This document shows positions 31,640 to 40,395 of a stretch of 64,000 bases of DNA, piece by piece. The notes beneath the pieces were generated by a model. That model saw only the letters and a program-made list of their open reading frames with translations. It made no database searches and was not told the DNA's origin. This DNA is from Cladosporium sp. IMV 00045 (taxonomy: Eukaryota > Ascomycota > Dothideomycetes > Cladosporiales > Cladosporiaceae): NCBI GenBank assembly GCA_001931905.2, contig MSJI02000646.1:86299-150298 (forward strand). Reading direction: 5' to 3'. How positions within the stretch are numbered: the first letter of the stretch is position 1; every line of letters starts with the position of its first letter. The position numbers and the translations under genes are program-made.

Positions 31640-33790
31640 ATGGCAGCGGGCCGCTCGCTCAAGAACCTCGTCGGTCGCCGTCGTCGCCTGGACGAGGAAG
31701 GCGAGGATGACGAGGGTCCCGTGATGGTGGAGGATTCTCAGAGTGAGGGATCGATTCTGACGGAGATGGACGACAGAAGTGATGAGGACGACGCCGGCAG
31801 TGTGGGCGATGGCCAAGCCGTGCAGGGCGCGAACGGAAGTGCTGTCGATGGGCAATCCGATGCTCCGCCGAATGGCACACGACCTGCCAAAAAATCGCGC
31901 AAGCCCAAGAACAGCAGGAACGTCAAGAAAGAGTCGGGAGAGAATGCTGATGGAGGCGCAGAGCAGGGTGCTCGGTTCCAGGCTACTGCGGACACGGAGG
32001 CTATGATGAAGGGCATGAAGCTGCAGGACTCGAACGAGGGAGCTATTCAATTTGGAGACATGGATGAGCCTGTGCACATTCCCACGAGCAACAGGTCACA
32101 GGCCGGAGTGAACGGTCGTGCGGAGAGACCTGTAGAGCGCCAGAGGAGGGAACATCAAGAATACAAGCAAAAGCGCAGCGCCGACCCAGCTTTCATTCCG
32201 AGTCGCGGCAACTTCTTCATGCACGATACTCGAGGGGTGCCCAATGGCCAGGGACCTGCACCCAACCGAGGATCACTTGCTCGAGGAAGAGGAAGAGGGG
32301 TCCCGCCGCCTGGAGTGTCCAACGCAGCTCCCAACCCGTCACAACGCCTGGACAAGCCATCTGAAATGCCTTGGAAGCACGACCTCCACGAAGTCATCAA
32401 CGAGGAAACCGGAATTGCGGCGCAGAACAGGCCCGCAGGCTCCCAGCAATTTCGAGATGAATCAGCTCGTGTCTTTCCACGACCAGCAATTCCCTCACAA
32501 GCTCCACGACAAGCTCCGCCGGCAACGCTATCTTTCGACAGCACTATTGCGGTGGCCAAGGGGCAGGCTCGTGTGTTCCTACCCGGCATGAAATCTGCTT
32601 CTATGGGCTCCGAGCTCTCCATCAAGAAATACGTGCGACTCCCCAACCATCGCCCGCCGCTTCGGAGAGACAAGCCTGTTCGAGTGTATATCCCAGGTCT
32701 GGGCCCGAGATATATCTTCCCTTCGATGGAGCGATCTTTCATCTTCATTCCTCGGCAAATGCGGCCAAACCAGCGTGGCTTCGGCAATAGTCACTACCAG
32801 CGGAATGTTGGTGGTTACGGCTACTCCAGCCGTAGAACCAGCATGTACGGCGGAAGCATGTATTCGACCAGTGTTGCACCCAGCAGGAGATCGTCGATTG
32901 CTAGGGATAATACCTTTTCGCCGGTCTCCTTCGCCAGCGGCTTTGCAGGACAGGCTAGGCCGGTCGTCCGGCTCCCTCACAACGCCCAGTTCATGTCGAA
33001 TGCGACGTCTCCTGCTGGTCCCCTATCTGGCCATCAGACCCCGACTGGACAGGTGCTGCATACGTATCCGCTGCCCCAGAACGTGCCAACGTTCAATACG
33101 CCGATGTCCACTGTGCATCAGCCGCGCCCGCAGAAGCAGTTCTCTGTTACTGGCATTGAATCTCCTGTGGCATTGCAACAAGCACGAACTCCCTCGGACG
33201 AGCAGCAGCCGTTCCAGAATCAGCTCCCCACTCATGTGCAGGAGCAACCTGCTTACATACATCATCCTCAAGCCCACTTCTACCCACAACAGCCACACTA
33301 CGCCTTCTCACATCAGTCGAACCAGGCCAACACGCCACTCTCTGGTATCCCAGAGAATGCCATGAACGCCCAGCCATTTCAACAGTCTGCAATGTACTAC
33401 CCGCCCTATCAGCCACAACAACAACAAGGAATGTACTACCCACCGCCCATGCAGATGTACGCGCCGCAGTCACAAGGCTACATGGCTCCTCCGCAACAGT
33501 CCCAGCAGCCGCGCGAGTCAAGCCAGCGCCCTCAGAGCCAACACAGTCAGCGACAAGAAGACTCGGCACCCTCGGGCATGGTGGCGCACGAAAGCAACGG
33601 CATGGTTTTCTACCTTCCCGCATCCGAAGCACAGCAACAATCGTCAACGGAGCAATATCAACCCGCCGAAAGTTTCGTGCCTTCGTACGCGATGCCAGGG
33701 CTGCCGCCTCCAACTCCGGCGCCCGAAGCGGCGTACTACTATCCCATGGACATGACTCAGCCGATGTACTATCCCCAGCAACAACAATAA
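31640..33790 (+). CDS. Btz/CASC3-like exon junction complex protein
   Basis: Barentsz/CASC3 binds eIF4A-III and RNA as part of the exon junction complex, which marks spliced mRNA for transport and surveillance. The 716-aa single exon carries the Btz (SELOR-type) signature in two parts: PAFIPSRGNFFMHDTR (about 183-198) and PWKHDLHE (about 244-251). An RG-rich linker lies between them (SLARGRGRG). The N-terminus is acidic with Lys-rich patches that may serve as a nuclear signal. Residues 260-716 are disordered and rich in Pro, Gln, Tyr and Met (for example repeated MYYPP). The domain call is firm; whether the fungal protein acts in decay or localisation is inference. Confidence 0.85.
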   Translation: MAAGRSLKNLVGRRRRLDEEGEDDEGPVMVEDSQSEGSILTEMDDRSDEDDAGSVGDGQAVQGANGSAVDGQSDAPPNGTRPAKKSRKPKNSRNVKKESGENADGGAEQGARFQATADTEAMMKGMKLQDSNEGAIQFGDMDEPVHIPTSNRSQAGVNGRAERPVERQRREHQEYKQKRSADPAFIPSRGNFFMHDTRGVPNGQGPAPNRGSLARGRGRGVPPPGVSNAAPNPSQRLDKPSEMPWKHDLHEVINEETGIAAQNRPAGSQQFRDESARVFPRPAIPSQAPRQAPPATLSFDSTIAVAKGQARVFLPGMKSASMGSELSIKKYVRLPNHRPPLRRDKPVRVYIPGLGPRYIFPSMERSFIFIPRQMRPNQRGFGNSHYQRNVGGYGYSSRRTSMYGGSMYSTSVAPSRRSSIARDNTFSPVSFASGFAGQARPVVRLPHNAQFMSNATSPAGPLSGHQTPTGQVLHTYPLPQNVPTFNTPMSTVHQPRPQKQFSVTGIESPVALQQARTPSDEQQPFQNQLPTHVQEQPAYIHHPQAHFYPQQPHYAFSHQSNQANTPLSGIPENAMNAQPFQQSAMYYPPYQPQQQQGMYYPPPMQMYAPQSQGYMAPPQQSQQPRESSQRPQSQHSQRQEDSAPSGMVAHESNGMVFYLPASEAQQQSSTEQYQPAESFVPSYAMPGLPPPTPAPEAAYYYPMDMTQPMYYPQQQQ

Positions 33791-34940
33791 TCAACACCGA
33801 TAATACAACATTGGTGGGTGTTGTCGATCTCGCCCTTTTCCCACCTACGAATCACCCATCGTTCGCCACGGCGGCATTACGCTCGTTTGACCAAGCCTTT
33901 TGTTTTAATTTCTTTTTCCACGGTTATCAGCTTTTTTCCTTCTCATGTTGTGTTAACGGACGAGTGCGAAAGAAAAGGAAAACCCCACCCTTTTACTTTT
34001 GGAAAGCGAGCAAAGCATGGCGTTCTCTCTTGACAAAAAAAAATACCACGCGGACTTTTGCCTTTTTGTTTCTTTATTCTTATCTTCATCTTTTCTTGCT
34101 TGTTTGTCCGTTTGTTCTGTCGGTCCGACTGATTTTTGGCATGGGGGCTGTGTTGGATTTTTTGTTCTTTTCTTTGAAGTCTCGGTTGCAGGCGCAGATA
34201 CCTAGAACTATTCAAACGTTGCTCTTGTGGATGTCTGTGTTATCGAGGTTCACGTGTCTTCTTTTGGTGATTTGTGTCATGATCGTTGGTTCAAGATCTC
34301 ACTTGTAAATGTGCCCAAAGTGATGTCTTGGGCATCTCCACGCAGTCGTTGTACCGGTGGATTGGGTTGCGCTTGAATTCTCAGTTGTGGTGTGACTTTA
34401 CTAAAGTGAGTCAATCAGTGACATAGTTGTCGCCTTATATGTTCCGTATTAATGCCTCAGTGAAGATAGGCCGGTGAAGGCGAGCTTTCGTAAGGTATTC
34501 ACAAGCGATCATTGCCTGAGGTGAGCATGAAACGCCTCCGCGTTTGACCCCGGATTTGACAGATCACATGCTCTCAGGCTGACGGGAAGCTAAGGCCTCT
34601 TCGTAGCTCAGCTTGGTTGCCTGCAGCACGACACCACCTTCTCTCTCCCTCCCTCCCTCTGCCTCTGCCTCTCTCTCTCTCTCTCCCCATCATTTCGCCC
34701 CACCCACGACATCCACCTCTCCATCGTCCAACAACTACCTCCTCCACCTTCCCTATCAATATTTCTTGTATCCGCTTCAACACCTCTCTGTCCGTGCCGG
34801 CTCACAGGAACGGCGCCTTCTCAGCGTTATCACCATATCTAAGCCGACGCGAGGGCGAGCTTCAATACGTCACTCGCCGCCGTTGCACTTTGCCCTTCGC
34901 ATCACACAGAGCTCTTCTACCGCCTTCACCACATCTCATC
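33791..34940. other. Intergenic region upstream of NBR1
   Basis: This is about 1.15 kb with no supportable gene. The first part is T-rich 3' flank. A C/T microsatellite lies about 250-300 bp before the NBR1 start, and the ORFs over it are translations of the repeat. Confidence 0.5.
34637..34688. repeat. Pyrimidine (CT) tract upstream of NBR1
   Basis: This is a run of about 50 bases of almost pure C and T, made of CCCT, CTCTGC and CT units. Such tracts are common just upstream of transcription starts in filamentous fungi, so a core-promoter or leader role is likely. Confidence 0.6.
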
Positions 34941-37935
34941 ATGGCCACTCCCAGCCATCACACTGGCAATAATGCCAGCCCTGATACTCCCATCACCATC
35001 AAAATCTCCGTCAACGACAGCCTGAAGAAGCTCAAGCTGCCTCTCAAGGACCTTGGTGCCAACGTTCTCATCGATAAGGTATGTCAGCCCGATCTCGAAG
35101 CTCAGCCGTACAAGGCTGAAGCTCTTCACTTGCCTTGCCTTCACTTGGACCCATCACTAATACATCGTGTCACAGCTTCGCCACTGCCTCAACATCAAGC
35201 CCGAACAGCAGGCTGTCTTCGAGCGCTTCTCCGACTCCGCCGGCGGCTACATCATCCTCGAATCCACCAACCCTCAGGTCTTCAAGACCCTCATCCGTGC
35301 CGCAAAGGCCAAGTCTAAGCTCAGGCTCAAGGCTACCGTGACTCCGGACCTCACCGAGAAGAAAGCCGAGGAGGACGCATCCCAACAGCAGAACATCGCC
35401 CCAAGCATGCCTGCACAGAAGGCCATGGAGCCGGTCATCGTTCGCTCTCCTGTCAACCCGCCTGCTCCAAGGGATTCCACCGCTCTCGATGGCCGCTCCG
35501 TCGGTACCGGCATCTTCCAGTTCCGCGAGGCTCGCGCATCACAGCAGACTCTCATCCCGGACGAGGCGCCAGTGCCGCGTGCCTTCACTGCAGACCGCTC
35601 CGACTTCTTCAACGGTCTCGCCGCTCCCAGTGGACCCGTCCAGCGTGAGCTTGCATTCCGCACCCGCGAGCCTGCTGTCGTCCAAGCTCCTCCTGCCCAG
35701 GGCCAGTGGTCCGTTTACTGCAACAGCTGTGATGCTGCCATGTACGACGCACACTACCACTGCAGCATCTGCGATGGTGGCGACTACGACCTCTGTGAGG
35801 ACTGCATTGCCAGCGGCACCTTGTGCCCTGGTGACGGCCACTGGTTGATCAAGCGTTCCATCAAGGAAGGCAAGGTTGTCACCAGCACTACTGAGCGTAT
35901 CGGGCGTAAGCACCAGAAGGAAGCTGAGAAGGAGGTTCCTGGTGCCTTCGCCGAGGAGACCAAGACTCTGACCGAAGAGCTCCGCACCCCGACCCGCACC
36001 TGCAACAACTGCGTTTACGTCCTTCCTGAGCACGAGTTTGTCACCTGCACCACCTGCGATGATTTCGACCTTTGCATTACTTGCCACACCGCAAACAAGC
36101 ACGGCCACCACCCTGCTCACGGCTTCAAGCCCGCCACCGACGACACTATCCTCTCCATGGCCGCCGAAGCCGCTCTTGCTCCCGGCCGCCATGTTCGTCA
36201 CAACGCCATCTGCGATGGTTGCGACAAGACCATCTACGGCATTCGCCACAAGTGCTTGAACTGTCCGGATTGGGATTACTGCAACACTTGCATCAAGCAG
36301 GCTCCCCACAAGCACGCCCGCCACCGCTTCACCGCCATCTACACTCCGATCGCCGAGTCTCAGCCCGTGTTCACTCGCCACGTGGGCATCTACTGCGATG
36401 GTCCGCTCTGCAGCAAGGATGGTGTCAACTCTGGTTACATCACTGGCGTTCGCTACAAGTGCGCAGTTTGCAACGATACCGACTTCTGTGCTTCATGCGA
36501 GGCTCTCCCGGGCAACCACCACAACCGCACCCACCCGCTCATCAAGTTCAAGACCCCGGTGAGAAACGTCTGCATTAACACCGTGAACGAGGATGTTCGA
36601 GGCGGTATTCGTACCATGGGTGATAGGCCGCAGATGCCGCCTGCTCCTATTCCTGCTGTGAACACTGCAAGCGAGGTTCACACTGTCGCTGAGATCAAGC
36701 CCGAGATCAAGCCTGAGGTCAAGCCTGAGATCAAGGAGGAGAAGACAATGCCCATCGAGATTGTCAAGCCCGAGAAAGCAAGCTACGCAGAGCCTGCTAA
36801 GACAGCCTTCGTTCCGGCTTCGCTCCTTGGTGCTTCCTTCGTTAGGGACAGCGTTCCAGATGGCATGATTGTGGCTCCTGGTGCCCGCTTCACCCAAATC
36901 TGGACTCTCAAGAACGACGGTGCGTACCCATGGCCTGCTGGCTGCAGCGTTCGCTATGTCGGCGGCGACAACATGCTCAACGTCGACAACGGCCACCCCT
37001 CTTCTGTCGCCGACATCGCCGATGCTACTGAGAGCAATGTTGTTGGCCGTGAAGTTCAGGTAGGCGAAGAGATCGCTTTCAAGCTCGTGCTCAAGGCACC
37101 CTTGCGTGAGGGCAAGGCCATCAGCTACTGGCGTGTCAAGGCCGCCGATGGCACTCCATTCGGTCACCGTCTGTGGTGCGACGTTGAAGTCAAGAAGCCG
37201 CAAGAGCCGAAGCCGGCTTCTGTTGACCAGTTTTCCATTTCATCTGCGTCCATTGCTCCGTTCGACGAGCCGCCCGCGCAACCTCAGATGGCCCCCCAGT
37301 TCGTTCGCGACATGGCCCCGCATTTCGAAGATAGGATGCATGGTGCCTACAACGCTACCAGCCAGTATCCTCGTAACATGCAGCAACTCGATGCTCTCGC
37401 CAACCTCCAGAGGGAGACTGCCAAGCTCCGTGTCGAAGCCATCAAGGCGAAGATCATCAAGGCGCGTGCCGACAAGCAAAACCGCATCGCAGCAATCCAG
37501 AGCAGCTCTAAGCCCTCATCTTCCAAGATGAGTGCCGAAGAAAATGCCAAGGTCAAGGAGATCATCGAGGCTGTCACCCAAGCCCCGGCCGAGGAGCTCG
37601 AGAAGACCGAGGACATCGCCACCAGCCAGATGGTTTTCCCCAAGCTTGAGAAGGAGAGCCCAGAGGCCAGCATCGTCCAGTCGTCCTCGAGCTCCAGCAA
37701 GGGCAAGGCAGCCTATGTCACAAATGAGGATGTCGAGGAGACTGCCACTGTCCCGGCCACCGTCGCACCCTCCGTCTCCTCGCCCACTGTCGCCGGCGGA
37801 GATGATCTCGATGACTTCACCGACCTCGAGGTCCTCAGCGCCGATGACATGGAGAGCGAGGATGATGGCTTCTTGACCGATGAGGAGTACGACATCCTGG
37901 ACGCCAGCGACCAAGAGACCGTTGCTTCCAAGTGA
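34941..37935 (+). CDS. NBR1-type selective autophagy receptor with four ZZ fingers and FW domain
   Basis: NBR1 proteins link cargo to Atg8 on forming autophagosomes. Exons are 34941-35078 and 35176-37935, giving 965 aa; the 97-nt intron splits the N-terminal PB1-like domain (about 16-100). Four ZZ zinc fingers follow at about 228-270, 322-365, 392-430 and 452-506, each with CxxC pairs and His. The FW (NBR1) domain is at about 600-720 (FVRDSVPDGMIVAPGARFTQ to HRLWCDVEV). The tail holds a helical segment and an acidic end with two Atg8-interacting-motif candidates, DDFTDLEVL and DEEYDIL (Tyr951-Leu954). I see no UBA domain, unlike animal and plant NBR1. Multiple ZZ fingers with FW match filamentous-fungal NBR1, which binds cargo directly. 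Confidence 0.93.
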
Positions 37936-39092
37936 GCTACTCGATTGGGTGCTTTCACTTGAAGTAACGCAAAAAATTGTACGAATCAAGAAAGCTGGTT
38001 ACGAATTCTACGTTTGAGATAATTAAATTGGATTTGGGAGGGAAACGGGTGGTCATGAGAGTACTTTTTTCTAGGAAGGCGGACATTGCTCCACTTCCAC
38101 ACACACACCTCTCACGGAAACAAAACAAGAAAACAAAAATCTGCAGAGTCTCTCGCGCCAGAGTACTCTTGCAACCAAAACGAAATCTTCTGCTATTGTG
38201 TTTGACGAGGAACTTGCGGGTTAGTTAGGTTAGGTCTGGGATGGAGGATTTGGGTTATGATTGGCGTCTGGGTTGTTTTTGAAATGTTCCCCCCTTCTGA
38301 TGGACCGCAATGGTCTTGTCCACGGTTCCCTACCAGGATAGCGGTTATGTTAGTTTCTTTGAGTATTGGATTGGGTTTTCTTACGATTTTTGTTCTCTCA
38401 TTTTGACAGCCGCACTTTGTGACCATGAATGATAGAGTGAGTATGGTCTGTACCTTGCGTGACGAATGCTCGGGTGGGATGAGACACGACTCGACTCTAC
38501 ACATCACATCCGTACGCACCACCGCTGCCACTTACCAATTTCAAGATCGGCACGTTGACCAACGTCCTGATGCATTTCGGCTCTCGCCTTGGAGGAACAG
38601 CACCATCTCTTGCAGGCAAGGCAACGAATTAATCAAATCGAAAAGGTACGTACATGAAGGCAACCTGACTGACACCCCCCACGGCTGACGAGGAGCTCGA
38701 GCTCCTCAAAATGTCGATGTTACCTTCAGCCTTGTCTCCACTTGAAGGAACTCCGCAACGACCAAAGGACTTTTAAAACAGAAAGCACAAACCTAAGAAG
38801 AAGTGACCATTACCTCATGACCAGCAGTCGCTAAAGACCAGAAGAAGCGCCACCACGCACCTCAGAAAAGCAACATAGCTCCACTCCGCCTTGAACGTAA
38901 GCTCCCGTATCCTTGGGGGGTACGTCTGCGGTGCAAGGCAAACACTGAGGGTTTTCATGTACATATCAGGAGATCACGACGCTTCGAGCTCTTAAACACC
39001 GAAAACTTTCATTATCACCTAGAAAACCGCAATACAACACACCACCCATCAACAACCCTAAAACAATCCAACACCCAATCCCAACACCCACC
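37936..39092. other. Intergenic region, NBR1 to unknown membrane protein
   Basis: This is about 1.16 kb with no supported gene. It contains one long perfect palindrome (listed separately) and a CA/CCA-rich leader before the next start codon. Confidence 0.5.
38690..38707. repeat. Perfect 18-bp palindrome
   Basis: GAGGAGCTCGAGCTCCTC equals its own reverse complement over 18 bases with no spacer. It lies in non-coding DNA about 390 bp upstream of the next start codon. It could be a dimeric-factor binding site or a hairpin; no evidence decides. Confidence 0.6.
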
Positions 39093-40013
39093 ATGTCCCC
39101 CCTCTCCCTCACCACCCTCCTTCACCTCACCCCCCTCGCCTCCCCCACCACTCTCACCGCCCTGCGCAGCCCACCACCCTACCTCTCCGCCCTCGCCGTC
39201 TCCCCCGGCCTGCACCTCCAAAACTCCCAAGCCCCGCGCCTTCACAGCGGCGAATTCCCCGCCTGCGCCGCCATGACCACGGGCCACGTTTTCCGCGTCG
39301 AGAATCCCGCTACGGCGCTGTTTTTGCAGCGCGTGGGGCGGACGGGGGCGTTGACGACGCTCTCTGTCGTGGCAAATGGGGAGGTATCGAAGGGTGGGTT
39401 TGGGTTTGGGTACGTGGAGGTCGCGGAGGCGTGCAGTGGGGTTGCTTTGGCGCTTCTGCTGGGCATGGGAGAGGGTGCTGCGGTCGCGTACCTTTTCGCT
39501 CTGGTTTTGATCGGCGTGATCAATATTTCTGCTCTTCGTCGCCAGATTCTCGGCGCGAAGTGGCACGGCGCCGCAGAGCCGGGAACGAAAGGCGATCTTC
39601 TCATTCTGCTCAGCTATGATCGCTGGATCCGCTTACAGGGGCAAGTCGATGATCTCAAAGCCGTGACGAGCGGAGCGTGGATGCGCGAGGGGACGTTGTT
39701 TGAGGAAGCCCTGCTCGGATTCGCGACTTGTTGCGCCTATCTGGCTCCTGGATTGCTGGCTCAGGCGGGACTGAAGGGGCAGGTCGTTGTGCTGGCGCTG
39801 TTGGGGGTTAATGCCGCGTTGCTGGGGTTGGAGGTTAGGAGGACGAGAGAGTTGAGGATGAAGGGGAGGGTGGTGAGGTTGCAGGGGGAGAGGAAGGGGT
39901 ATGAGAGTCGGAGGGTGTTGGCGAGGGAGTTAATTGAGGAGTATGGGGGGAGGAGGGATTGGGCGATGGGGTTGGGGTTGGTTACGGGGGAGGAGACGGT
40001 GGTGGCGATGTAG
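39093..40013 (+). CDS. Unknown multi-pass membrane protein
   Basis: This is a single exon of 306 aa, family not recognised. Hydrophobic segments lie at about 113-127 (EACSGVALALLLGMG), 129-146 (AVAYLFALVLIGVINISA), 205-222 and 226-246 (GQVVVLALLGVNAALLGLEV), suggesting about four membrane passes. The soluble parts include FRVENPATALFLQRVGRTGALTT near residue 70 and a basic C-terminal segment (RTRELRMKGRVVRLQ). The start context (CCACCATG) is good. It resembles hypothetical integral membrane proteins of ascomycetes; I assign no role. Confidence 0.65.
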   Translation: MSPLSLTTLLHLTPLASPTTLTALRSPPPYLSALAVSPGLHLQNSQAPRLHSGEFPACAAMTTGHVFRVENPATALFLQRVGRTGALTTLSVVANGEVSKGGFGFGYVEVAEACSGVALALLLGMGEGAAVAYLFALVLIGVINISALRRQILGAKWHGAAEPGTKGDLLILLSYDRWIRLQGQVDDLKAVTSGAWMREGTLFEEALLGFATCCAYLAPGLLAQAGLKGQVVVLALLGVNAALLGLEVRRTRELRMKGRVVRLQGERKGYESRRVLARELIEEYGGRRDWAMGLGLVTGEETVVAM

Positions 40014-40395
40014 TGGGTGTGTTGGGTTTGGGATGGGGTTGATTGGGTGCCTTGTATGGTTTGAGGATGTCTTGCGTGATTGGCCTGGGAGCTCGTCGAT
40101 GGTTGAGGGTGTTTTGCGCGATTGGCCTGGAAGTTTGTCATTGAAGTTCGGTGACGAGCGCGGCGTGAGGGTTCGTTTGATCCTGTCTGTCTTTTCGAGA
40201 ATATTCGTTAGCATCGCCTCACGATAAAGAAAATGGAGCAAGCATTCTCACCAAATGAATGACAATCATTAAAGCTCCCTAAGTCCATTCCCCGAGTGCG
40301 CTGACCATGTTCTGGAGAAATATCAAACCGGGGAGATTCTAAGGGGTTGAGAGAGTAGTAATACAAATACAATACACATTTTCCTACACATTCAA
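40014..40395. other. Convergent 3' flanks
   Basis: This is about 380 bp between two convergent genes. The G-rich part near 40020-40060 continues the composition of the upstream gene. No gene is seen. Confidence 0.45.

Noticed and set aside
35539..36381. 280-aa minus-strand ORF, and the 236-aa ORF at 36493-37203
   Set aside because: Both are antisense shadows of NBR1, produced by codon bias of the real gene.
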